Shown piece by piece: positions 35,905 to 44,770 of a stretch of 64,000 nt of DNA. The translations under genes and the position numbers were made by a program. The DNA is taken from positions 36,675 to 100,674 of the forward strand of contig JAFGND010000006.1 in NCBI GenBank assembly GCA_016927185.1. Direction: 5' to 3'. This stretch comes from Candidatus Coatesiibacteriota bacterium. Lineage in GTDB: Bacteria > JAFGND01. Position 1 is the stretch's first letter; every line of letters begins with the position of its first letter. A model generated the notes under the pieces. It saw only the letters and a program-made list of their open reading frames with translations, was not told the DNA's origin and did not search any database.

Positions 35905-38025
35905 CTATACTTCTTTGGCAAGCTGCTGATCCAGCATCTTGAATATTTTGTAACCAATAGCAAAGATTATTATTGAACTGGCTATTGCAATGATTACAGT
36001 AACTGATGAGTCTATCTCATAACCAAGAAGACAATATCTATAAAGAGATGCAAAACAAGCCAAAGGATTCAGCATGTAAATACTCCTGAATTTTTCTGGA
36101 ACCATTGTCTCTGGATAAAAAATGGGAGTAAGATAAAATAGCAAGGTTAATCCAATCTCAGTAAGATGACTGACATCTCTGTAGAAAACATTTAATGCTG
36201 ATATCGCCAAAGAAATACCAGATATTATTAGTATATGAAATAGCAATACTATTGGTAAGAATAATATCGAATAAGTTAAATTAACACCTGCAAACCTGTT
36301 TATCAGTAGCAGTATAACTATTCCAACTAAAAGATTTGTGATATTGGAAAGAATATATGATATAGGCAATATTTCTTTGGGAAAATATACTTTTTTTATG
36401 AGATTTGGATTATCTACCAATGAAGAAGCATTCATAGATATTGATCCCTGGAAAAAAATCCATGGCAGTAAACCGGACAAGAGGAATAAAGGATAGTTTT
36501 CAACCTTTATCCTGACTACAATACTGAAAATTACAAAGAATATAAGCGAATAACTGATTGGATGGAGAATTACCCATAAAAATCCCAGTATTGACCCCTT
36601 GTATCTTATCCTCAAATGCTTTAATATCATATTAAAAAGCATTTCTCTATAATTGACTACTGAAACTAGTGAATAATAGATTTCTCTAAGATTATTTATC
36701 AATGAAACTGGTTCTCTTTCGGGTTTGTATGAGGAAAGAGCTAATCCTGAGATTGCAACAAGAGTAACTAGAATTGTAGGCCAGAAGAGGAAGGGAGTAA
36801 AAAAACTATGAATCAAGGCGGCTATAATACTGACTAGTGCAGCTCTTGCCATTAACGAGCCCTTTTTGTAGGATCTGTAAAGATGATACATCACTAGCAA
36901 AATCAACCATGTAAAAAGAAGTAATCCTGCTACTCCCAAATCAGCGAGTAATTCACTGATCTGATTATCTGAGCTCCTTATGGTATTATCAAATATGGTT
37001 CCCGAAGGAGCGAATTCTGAAAAGCGGAAATAGAATTGACCAAAACCAATTCCGTATAATGGATTTGGGGAAAATGCATTGAAAACAGCAATATATCTGT
37101 ATTTTCTTATTTCTATTGGTGATTCACTGCTTCTGAACATCAGATCAGCTCTGTTATAAACCGATTTCCTGACAGGCTGGAATGAAATCAGTATCAATGT
37201 AATGAATGCTAATAAAGTCAGGATTAAAAGTATTGTTTTTCTTCCTCTCTTGAAGAGGTAAATCACTGTTGTAACGATGCAAACTATCCACCCTATTCTT
37301 GAAAGAGTGAATACTAGTGCTACTGTGAAAGAAATCAGTGCAATCATTCCAAGTATTTTCTTTGCTCCCTTCTCCTCCAGTACGAAATGCAAGGCAAAAG
37401 GCATAATAATGACTATCATTAGTGACAGGAAAGCAGGATGTCCTATTGTTGAGGTTATCTTCCCTTTTAATGCCCCTGTAATATTTCCCTGCAATAGCGG
37501 GGCTTTCGAGAAGAAGAAAGGATTGTATTTCTCATAAACTTCCCTGTATATTATATTACTTCCTTTTATGGCTTCAAGAATTCCGATTATCGATACTATT
37601 ATCATCAATGAAATCAAAATAATATAAAGTTTGCTGGCATATGAATCTATCTTTCCAAGATTCCTGAATAAAATGAAAGTCCCTCCTCCTAGAATTGCCA
37701 GATAATAACATTGCTGTAAAACAAGATTATAGTCTTTTGCCCAGAAAGAACTTGATAAACACCACGAAATAATAAGAAATGCTGGCAGAGTTACAAAACT
37801 TCTTTTTAGTGAAATCCTTTTCGCAATTACTAAAAGCAGCAAACTTATCACGACAATTATAGATGAAAGATAGTTGTGAATACCAAAAATTCTTATATGC
37901 GTTACAGGAAGCACTACTCTGGGTAAAAGGTTTTCAGGATAAAGAAATATCCAGGCAAGCAAGATAGCTGACGCAATAAAAGCTAAATTGTGAAAAACCC
38001 TTTTCAAGTTATAATTCATAGACAT
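35905..38025 (-). CDS. O-antigen ligase/polymerase fused to ABC-2 polysaccharide export permease
   Basis: A 706-residue polytopic protein with two halves. Residues 1-430 carry about ten to twelve helices, with the conserved block ITSTIGHPAFLSLMIVIIMP and a periplasmic loop ending NPLYGIGFGQFYFRF, typical of O-antigen ligase/Wzy-type proteins. Residues about 450-706 match the ABC-2 permease of O-antigen/capsule exporters (Wzm-like): KHLRIRYKGSILGFLWVILHP, FSGLLPWIFFQGSI-like and NVFYRDVSHLTEIGLTLLFYLTPIFYP. The frame is continuous with no start between them. No Wzt-type ATPase is adjacent. No ribosome site is seen; ATG at 38025 or 38019 is possible. Confidence 0.85.
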   Translation of the reverse strand: MSMNYNLKRVFHNLAFIASAILLAWIFLYPENLLPRVVLPVTHIRIFGIHNYLSSIIVVISLLLLVIAKRISLKRSFVTLPAFLIISWCLSSSFWAKDYNLVLQQCYYLAILGGGTFILFRNLGKIDSYASKLYIILISLMIIVSIIGILEAIKGSNIIYREVYEKYNPFFFSKAPLLQGNITGALKGKITSTIGHPAFLSLMIVIIMPFALHFVLEEKGAKKILGMIALISFTVALVFTLSRIGWIVCIVTTVIYLFKRGRKTILLILTLLAFITLILISFQPVRKSVYNRADLMFRSSESPIEIRKYRYIAVFNAFSPNPLYGIGFGQFYFRFSEFAPSGTIFDNTIRSSDNQISELLADLGVAGLLLFTWLILLVMYHLYRSYKKGSLMARAALVSIIAALIHSFFTPFLFWPTILVTLVAISGLALSSYKPEREPVSLINNLREIYYSLVSVVNYREMLFNMILKHLRIRYKGSILGFLWVILHPISYSLIFFVIFSIVVRIKVENYPLFLLSGLLPWIFFQGSISMNASSLVDNPNLIKKVYFPKEILPISYILSNITNLLVGIVILLLINRFAGVNLTYSILFLPIVLLFHILIISGISLAISALNVFYRDVSHLTEIGLTLLFYLTPIFYPETMVPEKFRSIYMLNPLACFASLYRYCLLGYEIDSSVTVIIAIASSIIIFAIGYKIFKMLDQQLAKEV

Positions 38026-38087
38026 ATAATATACCGTTGCTTTTCCATAACATTATTGAAATCCGACATTTATTCATCTTTACTTCA

Positions 38088-39059
38088 CTATCTGGTTTTT
38101 CTTGATAAAAGACTTAGCTTGATTGGCAAAACGTTTTCTTTCTCGAATTCATCGATATTCTTTCTGAAGTATTGGCTATGGATATAGATTGCTATCTTGC
38201 TGCCAACACCTTTATAAAATTCATATCCATGCCCCCCAAGAAAGATATTATAATCACATTTGATTCCCATCTCACGTAATTCATTTACCAGTTTATCGTT
38301 CTCCCTTAGATAACTGTCTCCCCTGCTTTCTACAAGATTTATTCTCATAGTCTTCTTGAAATAATCCTTGTTTTTGACAAGATCATCTTTGAAGAACCTC
38401 TTGAAATCTGGTATGTCCGCCTGAACTCCCCCAACTGAAGAAAAAAGATCCGGATAATGAAAACCATAATAAAATACCATTCCTCCTCCTAGACATACTC
38501 CATTTATAGATCTGAATTCCTTTGAGGATAGTATTCTATATTTTTTTTCAACGAATTCGATAAGTTCCTCCAGCAAATATCTATTGTATTTCTCAGGTAA
38601 TCCTGCATATGTGTAAGGACAAATCATTATTAAGTCTTCAAGTTTCTCTTTTTTCAGCAATTCAGAATATTTATTCAAATCTTCCTGTTTCATCATTCTT
38701 CTAACACTTGATGCAGTCAAAGAATCCTTTTGCATCCATATTAATGCTTCTTCCAGATTGCAGTCTTTTATCCAGTATAAGCTGCTGGGATGAGGACCTG
38801 CCAATGACTCTGACAATCCTCCCAATAATATTATGCAAGGATAATACTTATATACATTTCCATAATAAGATGGAGGAAGCACGATATAAACTGGCTGAAG
38901 GGAGTTCATGTATTTGCTTTTTATTTCATTATATTCAACGTAGTACATTAGTGATTTGTTGTCTTCAAAAATTTTGTTAGTATATCTCTTTTCACCCTTT
39001 TGAAAAGGCTTAACTGCAAAAACAGTTAAAAAGATGATTGTGAATAATTTAATTAACAT
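38088..39059 (-). CDS. Exported esterase-like alpha/beta hydrolase with Cys at the nucleophile elbow
   Basis: A 323-residue protein with an N-terminal hydrophobic signal (MLIKLFTIIFLTVFAV). The layout matches putative-esterase (esterase D/feruloyl esterase-like) domains: VYIVLPPSYYGNVYKYYPCIILLGG, a nucleophile elbow NGVCLGGGMVF, then the acidic residue near ESRGDSYL and the catalytic His in GGHGYEFY. The elbow has Cys189 where the family has Ser in GxSxG. Either it is a Cys-nucleophile enzyme, as in dienelactone hydrolase, or it is inactive. It is 15 bases downstream of the MORN gene in a likely operon. Confidence 0.75.
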   Translation of the reverse strand: MLIKLFTIIFLTVFAVKPFQKGEKRYTNKIFEDNKSLMYYVEYNEIKSKYMNSLQPVYIVLPPSYYGNVYKYYPCIILLGGLSESLAGPHPSSLYWIKDCNLEEALIWMQKDSLTASSVRRMMKQEDLNKYSELLKKEKLEDLIMICPYTYAGLPEKYNRYLLEELIEFVEKKYRILSSKEFRSINGVCLGGGMVFYYGFHYPDLFSSVGGVQADIPDFKRFFKDDLVKNKDYFKKTMRINLVESRGDSYLRENDKLVNELREMGIKCDYNIFLGGHGYEFYKGVGSKIAIYIHSQYFRKNIDEFEKENVLPIKLSLLSRKTR

Positions 39060-39073
39060 CTGCGTAATTCTGC

Positions 39074-39907
39074 TCAGAAGTCAATCTCTTTGATTTTCTT
39101 GCCTTTCTCGAAAAATATTTGTCTGGATTTTTTCCCTTTTGTATTATAATAAATCCATCCACCCTCTTTTTTGCTCTTCATGAAAGATCCTTCTATAACC
39201 TTTATACCTTTATGATTAAAATAAATCCATTTACCTTCCTTGTTTCCCTGTATATAACTGCCATGCTGAGCTAGCTGCCCACCTTTGTGATACATCTTGA
39301 ATTCTCCATCCCTGACACTATACATTCCCTTTTCTTTATCAGAAATTATTTTGTAACTGCATTGCCATAATTTTGCTTCGGAAGGATAATAAACAGACCA
39401 TACACCTGTTCTCAAATCATTATCATAGTCACCTTCAACTTGTACATGACCATTTTCATGATAGTATTTCCAGTGACCGCATTTGAAACCATTATTATAA
39501 CTTCCCTGAAACCTGATCTGACCAGTTTCGAAGTAATCAGTATATACTCCTGTCAATAAACCGTCTCTGTATTCACCTTCCCATGCAACCTTCTCATTGT
39601 CAAAGAACCCCTTCCATTCACCATCCCTCTTTCCCCCTATACATCTTCCTGATGCAATTCTTTTTTGGGGAAGATCGGTTTCTTTTGCAGATACTATATC
39701 TTCAAAACCATAAATTGTCCATATTCCTTCTGCCTCTCCACCCTCCTCTGAACCTCTAGCTATATATACAATCTGTCTTCCAATATATGCCTTGAGAATG
39801 AACTCACCATTTTCGAAACCAGATTTTATTGAAGTAATCTCCGGATCCTCAAAGATGTCAGGTGGTGTATTGCTTATCAATAATATAATCATTAAGTAAA
39901 CAAGCAT
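39074..39907 (-). CDS. Secreted MORN-repeat protein (YwqK-like)
   Basis: A 277-residue protein with a short hydrophobic N-terminus (MLVYLMIILLISNTPP). From about residue 90 there are eight or so antitoxin YwqK/MORN-type repeats with the pattern G.WK.YYENG.....G.Y..G...G.W..Y (GHWKYYHENGHVQVEGDYDN, GKWIYFNHKGIKVIEGSF). These repeats form beta-hairpin ribbons. The mature protein is presumably periplasmic or surface-exposed. It precedes the esterase-like gene by 15 bases. A related MORN protein lies at 60.4-61.0 kb. Function unknown. Confidence 0.8.
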   Translation of the reverse strand: MLVYLMIILLISNTPPDIFEDPEITSIKSGFENGEFILKAYIGRQIVYIARGSEEGGEAEGIWTIYGFEDIVSAKETDLPQKRIASGRCIGGKRDGEWKGFFDNEKVAWEGEYRDGLLTGVYTDYFETGQIRFQGSYNNGFKCGHWKYYHENGHVQVEGDYDNDLRTGVWSVYYPSEAKLWQCSYKIISDKEKGMYSVRDGEFKMYHKGGQLAQHGSYIQGNKEGKWIYFNHKGIKVIEGSFMKSKKEGGWIYYNTKGKKSRQIFFEKGKKIKEIDF

Positions 39908-40031
39908 GAGGGTATATTTCTTATATATTGATTATATGTCAATAATTGAAATTTCTAAAAAAGAATTGCCGAAGCAAATTCCTTGTAAACTTGACAAAAA
40001 AGACGAATTTCTAGTCTCTGGATAGACAATT

Positions 40032-41345
40032 ATGTTTGATTCATTATCTGAAAGACTTAATGATATTTTCAAGCGACTCAGAGGTCAAGGTAAACTTACT
40101 GAAGCTAATATTAAGGATGCCTTGCGTGAAGTCCGTCTTGCATTGCTTGAAGCTGATGTAAATTTCAAAGTTGCAAAGGATTTCATAAATGAAGTCCAGG
40201 AAAAAGCGATAGGAGAAGAGGTTTTAAAAAGCCTTTCACCAGGACAACAAGTAATAAAAATTGTCTTTGATGAGCTTGTAAAAATCCTTGGACAACACAC
40301 TTCATTACTGGAAATAAAGAATAAACCTGAAATAATAATGCTTTGCGGTTTGCAGGGTTCTGGCAAAACCACTCTGGCAGCAAAACTGGCTCATTTTTTC
40401 AGAAGAAGGAAACCTCTTATTGCTGCATGTGATGTATACAGACCTGCTGCAATAGAGCAATTGAAAGTGCTGGGAAAACAAATCCAGATAGACGTATATT
40501 CAATCGATAATTGCAAGGATCCAATCCTGATTTCAAAGGAAGCTTTGCAGGCTGCGGAAGAAGAAGATTATGGAGTATTGATTATAGATACTGCCGGAAG
40601 ACTTCATATAGATGAAGAAATGATGAATGAGCTTGAGAATCTCAAGGCAATAATAAAACCAACTGAGATACTTTTCGTGATTGACAGCATGATTGGTCAA
40701 GATGCAGTAAATGTAGCGAGCGAATTCAATAACAGACTTGAATTCAGTGGAATTGTACTCACCAAGCTTGATGGAGACGCAAGAGGTGGTGCAGCTCTGT
40801 CAGTCTCAAGAATAACAGGTAAACCAATAAAATTCGTATCTATAGGCGAGAAACCAAAGGATCTGGAGATCTTTCATCCCGACAGAATGGCACAGAGAAT
40901 ACTAGGTATGGGAGATATTCTCACTCTAGTAGAGAAAGCTCAGGAAACAATAGATAAGGAAGAGGCAGAAAAACTGAGGCTCAAGTTTCTCAAGAATCAA
41001 TTCACATTAGACGATTTTCTCTCACAAATACAGAAAATGAAGAAAATGGGACCGCTAGAGAATTTATTAGGAATGATACCTGGCTTCAACAAGAATGTGC
41101 TTGATCAAATTGACTTCAATCCGGACCAGATAAAATATGTTGAAGCTATAATTTACAGTATGACAAAACTTGAAAGGGAAAGCCCTCATATAATAAATGG
41201 ATCCAGACGAAAAAGAATTGCTGCAGGAAGTGGGACAAATGTTTCTGAAATAAACAGGTTATTGAAGGAATTCGCCCAGATGCAGAAAATGATGAGGCAG
41301 CTTACATCCGGGAAACTTGGAAAAATGAAGAAGATGTTCTTTTAA
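40032..41345 (+). CDS. ffh: Signal recognition particle protein Ffh
   Basis: A 437-residue SRP GTPase that binds 4.5S RNA and delivers signal-bearing nascent chains to FtsY at the membrane. The N domain is at 1-85, and the G domain has GLQGSGKTT (G1), DVYRPAAIEQL, IIDTAGRLHIDEEMM (G3), and TKLDGDARGGAAL (G4/G5 region). The M domain has LGMGDILTLVEKAQ, a Met-rich stretch (QIQKMKKMGP, GMIPGFNK) and SRRKRIAAGSGT, the RNA-binding motif. First gene of ffh-rpsP-rimM. An upstream TTGACA at 39987-39992 region may be its -35. Confidence 0.97.
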   Translation: MFDSLSERLNDIFKRLRGQGKLTEANIKDALREVRLALLEADVNFKVAKDFINEVQEKAIGEEVLKSLSPGQQVIKIVFDELVKILGQHTSLLEIKNKPEIIMLCGLQGSGKTTLAAKLAHFFRRRKPLIAACDVYRPAAIEQLKVLGKQIQIDVYSIDNCKDPILISKEALQAAEEEDYGVLIIDTAGRLHIDEEMMNELENLKAIIKPTEILFVIDSMIGQDAVNVASEFNNRLEFSGIVLTKLDGDARGGAALSVSRITGKPIKFVSIGEKPKDLEIFHPDRMAQRILGMGDILTLVEKAQETIDKEEAEKLRLKFLKNQFTLDDFLSQIQKMKKMGPLENLLGMIPGFNKNVLDQIDFNPDQIKYVEAIIYSMTKLERESPHIINGSRRKRIAAGSGTNVSEINRLLKEFAQMQKMMRQLTSGKLGKMKKMFF

Positions 41346-41358
41346 AATAAGGAGAAAT

Positions 41359-41640
41359 ATGGCATTATCAATCAGATTAAGAAGACAGGGAAAAAGAGTA
41401 CAACCTTTTTACAGAGTTGTTGTAGCGGATCAGAGAAATAAAAGTGATGGTCGCTTTATTGAGATTCTGGGATATTACAATCCCATTTCGAAGGGAAAGT
41501 ACGAAGTCAAATTCGAAGATGAGCGATGCATATACTGGTTAAGTCAAGGAGCCAATCCAACAGAAACAGTACATTCTCTCATGAAGAATAGCGGTTTATG
41601 GAAAAAATGGATTGAAACAAAGCAAAAACCGAATCAGTGA
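41359..41640 (+). CDS. rpsP: 30S ribosomal protein S16
   Basis: A 93-residue ribosomal protein. The N-terminus MALSIRLRRQGKRVQPFYRVVVADQR and IEILGYYNP are the standard S16 signature, and WLSQGANPTETVHSLMKNSG matches the conserved C-terminal part. AAGGAGA precedes the ATG. It lies 13 bases after ffh and 7 bases before rimM, the usual neighbours. The KH-domain gene and trmD-rplS that often follow are missing here. Confidence 0.97.
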   Translation: MALSIRLRRQGKRVQPFYRVVVADQRNKSDGRFIEILGYYNPISKGKYEVKFEDERCIYWLSQGANPTETVHSLMKNSGLWKKWIETKQKPNQ

Positions 41641-41647
41641 AAATTAG

Positions 41648-42148
41648 TTGGAATTCATACAGATAGGAAAACTGGGACGCACTTTCGGTCTGGAAGGTGC
41701 ATTAAGGTTATGTCCCGAGACTGATTTTCCAGAGAGGTTTAATTCACTGAAACAAGTTTACCTTAACAAAAATCACCCTCCATATTTAATCAGGGAATTG
41801 AAACAAAATGGGGATAAATTCTTGATTTCATTTGAAAATTATGATTCCCCTGAAAAATCCCAGGAATTAGTAAATTCACCTGTCCTTGTACCTCTGGAAG
41901 AAAGAATTCCACTTCCCGAAGGGGAGCATTATTTATTCGAATATGAAGGAATGAAGGTTTCTGATATGAATGGTAAATCATACGGTTTCATAAAAGAAGC
42001 GATTGAAATGACAACGTGTACAACTTTCATAATTTTCAATGAATCAAGGGAATTCTGGCTTCCGTATATTGATGTAGCTGTTATCAAGGAGGATTTTGAA
42101 ACAAACAACATGTTTATCAATCCACTATATCTTGTTGAGCAAGAATAA
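41648..42148 (+). CDS. rimM: 16S rRNA processing protein RimM
   Basis: A 166-residue ribosome maturation factor that binds S19 and assists assembly of the 30S head. The N-terminal domain has IQIGKLGRTFGLEGALRL, and the PRC-barrel C-terminal domain runs from about residue 90 (LFEYEGMKVSDMNG, EFWLPYIDVAVIKEDFE). The start codon is TTG, placed so that the family N-terminus is retained; no good ribosome site is visible, and translation may be coupled to rpsP 7 bases upstream. Full length. Confidence 0.93.
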   Translation: MEFIQIGKLGRTFGLEGALRLCPETDFPERFNSLKQVYLNKNHPPYLIRELKQNGDKFLISFENYDSPEKSQELVNSPVLVPLEERIPLPEGEHYLFEYEGMKVSDMNGKSYGFIKEAIEMTTCTTFIIFNESREFWLPYIDVAVIKEDFETNNMFINPLYLVEQE

Positions 42149-42174
42149 TATGCTTACCTGAATAGATTCCGTTT

Positions 42175-43575
42175 ATGAAGATTTTACTTTTTACTCCAAT
42201 AAAACCAAGGAGGGCAATATTCAGTCTTTTTGCCCCTCTTGGATTAGGTTACCTGGCAACCTCATTGAGAAGAAAAGGTCATGAAGTCAAGATAGTTGAT
42301 TGTTGTAAGGAGTTTACGACAATTGATAAACTTAAGCTGCTGATAAAAGATGAAAAACCAGATATAACAGGAATTCAATTATTCACTCCTGATATTCTAA
42401 CTGGAAAGCAAATGGTATCAGCTATCAAGGAAGTAAATCCTGTGATAATTACAGGAGTAGGAGGACCTCATGTATCAGGAAGGGAGCTGGATATTTTCAA
42501 GGATATCCCTGAAGCAGATTATGCTTTCGCAGGTGAAGCTGAAATTGGATTCTCGAATTATACTGATTTTCTAGTCAACAAGGGTCTTATAGACAAATGC
42601 CATGGATTATTACTGAAAGACTACAACGGAAAACCTTTAATGATAGACAAGGTTTTTCATGAAAATCTTGATGAACTTGGTTTTCCTTCATGGGATTTGA
42701 TGGATCCAAGAACATATCCTGTTGCACCACCCAATGTTTATTTCAAAGCTTCTCCATTTGCACCAATAATAACTACTAGAGGCTGTCCTTATGGTTGTAA
42801 TTTCTGCCAGAGTTATTTGATTGCAGGGAGAAAAATAAGGAAGCGTAGCATTGAACATATAAAAGAGGAAATAGATCTCTTGATGAACAAATATTGTGTG
42901 AAAGAGATTTTTATAGTGGATGACAATTTTACTTATCTGAAGGAGCATGTTATCAATTTCTGCGAAATGCTTCTTTCGAATAATATCAAAATTCACTGGT
43001 CTCCATGGAATGGTATCAGACTGGATACTCTTGATGAAGAAATACTCAGGTTAATGATTAAATCAGGTTGTTATATGATCAAGGTAGGCATAGAAAGCGG
43101 TTCCCCCAGAATACTAAAGGCAATGAACAAGCATCTGACACTGGAAGTTGTGAGAGAAAAACTTGAACTGGTTCGAAAAGCAGGCATGGAGGTTTTCGGC
43201 TTTTTTATTCTTGGTTATCCAGGTGAAACAACAGAAGATTTAAGGAAAACTTATGATTTCGCTCTTTCTCTTCCATTGACAGGAGCTAATTTTGCTAACT
43301 ACCAGCCTTTACCTGGAACACCTGTTTATAAGGAATTGATCCTGAATAACAAGATTGATCCATTCGACTGGGATCCTGCGAAAGGGACTTTTGCAGATAT
43401 CAATTTTGTTCCAGATGGCATGACAAAAGAAGAACTCAAGGCATGGCAGAGAAAGATGCTGATAAGTTTCTATTTCAGACCTAAAACATTTGGAAGAATT
43501 ATTTATCGTGTTATTCAGAGCAGGAATTACAAACACCTGTTTTATAAGACCTGGGCATATATTTTCAGAAAATAA
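42175..43575 (+). CDS. Cobalamin-binding-domain radical SAM protein
   Basis: A 466-residue enzyme. The N-terminal 140 residues form a B12-binding-type Rossmann fold (PLGLGYLATSLRRKGHEVKIVD). The radical SAM core follows with the iron-sulfur motif CPYGCNFC in TTRGCPYGCNFCQSY, and later KVGIESGSPRILKAMNK and FILGYPGETTEDLRKT. This layout is the B12-binding radical SAM methyltransferase and hopanoid/cluster family type. It sits 26 bases after rimM, in the place of trmD. Related substrates include lipids and natural products; the target is unknown. A second member is at 58.8-60.2 kb. Confidence 0.88.
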   Translation: MKILLFTPIKPRRAIFSLFAPLGLGYLATSLRRKGHEVKIVDCCKEFTTIDKLKLLIKDEKPDITGIQLFTPDILTGKQMVSAIKEVNPVIITGVGGPHVSGRELDIFKDIPEADYAFAGEAEIGFSNYTDFLVNKGLIDKCHGLLLKDYNGKPLMIDKVFHENLDELGFPSWDLMDPRTYPVAPPNVYFKASPFAPIITTRGCPYGCNFCQSYLIAGRKIRKRSIEHIKEEIDLLMNKYCVKEIFIVDDNFTYLKEHVINFCEMLLSNNIKIHWSPWNGIRLDTLDEEILRLMIKSGCYMIKVGIESGSPRILKAMNKHLTLEVVREKLELVRKAGMEVFGFFILGYPGETTEDLRKTYDFALSLPLTGANFANYQPLPGTPVYKELILNNKIDPFDWDPAKGTFADINFVPDGMTKEELKAWQRKMLISFYFRPKTFGRIIYRVIQSRNYKHLFYKTWAYIFRK

Positions 43576-43650
43576 GTTATAATAACATCTCATTAAATCA
43601 ATATTACCTTTTAAATCTTTATAAATCAACATAACATTGTTAGATTCTCC

Positions 43651-43678
43651 TTGACAAAAAACTATATGTTTTTATGCT
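43651..43678 (+). promoter_or_regulatory. Sigma-70-like promoter before the outer-membrane barrel gene
   Basis: TTGACA at 43651-43656 and TATGCT at 43673-43678 are separated by 16 bases. The leader of about 65 bases ends in AAGGAGG shortly before the ATG at 43750. Confidence 0.5.
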
Positions 43679-43749
43679 TGTTTACATTAGAATTGATTAG
43701 GGGAAATATATAAAGAAAGTTTTATGAGTAACATTAAGGAGGTTATGAA

Positions 43750-44721
43750 ATGAAACAGATGATAGCACTGATCACTTTGCTTTCGTTAGTAAGTGCAGTC
43801 AGTTTGTTTGCATTTGATCCAATGTATGACAATTTTGAAGTAATCATGTACAAAAAGAACACAATTCGCTTCAATGCATATTTAGACTATGCAATGGCAA
43901 GCGCAGCTTTTGACTCCAGTGGAACAAAAACTGACTACTCAAACGATGGTAAATCATCATGCATAAGAATTCCTGTTGGCATTACTTATTCAGTTTCACC
44001 GGCAATTGAGGCAGGCTTAATTGCACAGTTTGTCTCCAAGTCTATGGAAATGACCGTAAATAATACTACTACTGATTACAGTGGTTCAGGAATTGGTGAT
44101 ACCTGGTTATTTGCCAAATTCATGCTTATGCCTGATCCAACAGTCAATGTAAGAGTGGCAGGTAAATTACCAACCGGTCCATGGCATGATTATTATGAAG
44201 GAACAGCAGCTAATGATGAGCTTCCAGTAGGCGATGGTCAGATTGATCTGGAATTAGGTCTTAATGGACGTTTCCCAATTACAGCCGGCAGAGGCAGCGA
44301 TCCAAGAGATGACGATGTTATAGCAGCAGAATATTCACTGGGTTTCAGATACAGATTAAATCGCAGTTATTCTTATGAAATTGCTGGAACAACTACTGAT
44401 GTAGAAGAGACTCCTGGCAATCAACTTCTCTATTCATTAGGCCCCAAAATTCTCATCTCTCCGGGCAAATTCTGGGGTTTCTTGAGACTTGCCGGGTATT
44501 TCGGAATTGGTGATCCTGAAACAAAGACAACAACCAACGGAACAAGCAACACAGTCAAGGGTGATCCTTCATCAATTATGTATATTCAACCAGGCTTCGA
44601 ATTCAAGGCTGGCGTAGGTTTCTATGTAAATGGATTCCTTCAGTATCCTATAATGGGCAAGTACCATGAAGCAGATATGAATATACTGTTTGGTGGAATT
44701 GGAATGAAATTCGGACACTAA
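43750..44721 (+). CDS. Predicted outer-membrane beta-barrel protein
   Basis: A 323-residue protein with an AAGGAGG ribosome site and a signal peptide (ALITLLSLVSAVSLFAF). The mature part alternates polar and hydrophobic residues in strands of about ten, for example WLFAKFMLMPDPTVNVRVAGKLP, SLGFRYRLNRSYSYEIAG and GFEFKAGVGFYVNGFLQYP, typical of transporter-type barrels such as the phenol-degradation MetA family. It ends in IGMKFGH, so the usual terminal aromatic residue is displaced by one. Single gene with its own promoter and terminator. Substrate unknown. Confidence 0.75.
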   Translation: MKQMIALITLLSLVSAVSLFAFDPMYDNFEVIMYKKNTIRFNAYLDYAMASAAFDSSGTKTDYSNDGKSSCIRIPVGITYSVSPAIEAGLIAQFVSKSMEMTVNNTTTDYSGSGIGDTWLFAKFMLMPDPTVNVRVAGKLPTGPWHDYYEGTAANDELPVGDGQIDLELGLNGRFPITAGRGSDPRDDDVIAAEYSLGFRYRLNRSYSYEIAGTTTDVEETPGNQLLYSLGPKILISPGKFWGFLRLAGYFGIGDPETKTTTNGTSNTVKGDPSSIMYIQPGFEFKAGVGFYVNGFLQYPIMGKYHEADMNILFGGIGMKFGH

Positions 44722-44742
44722 TAAAACAAACAGATTACAATT

Positions 44743-44770
44743 AAAAAGCCCTGATAGCAGGGCTTTTTTT
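44743..44770 (+). terminator. Bidirectional-looking intrinsic terminator
   Basis: The stem AGCCCTG and CAGGGCT has loop ATAG, is flanked by five A on the left and seven T on the right, and could terminate transcription from both the barrel gene and the convergent beta-helix gene, whose final TAA (44769-44771) lies in the T-run. Confidence 0.85.

Noticed and set aside
43724-43753. Nine-residue mini-ORF whose stop overlaps the start of the outer-membrane barrel gene by ATGA
   Set aside because: It overlaps the AAGGAGG ribosome site and has no attenuator or codon bias suggesting a leader peptide.
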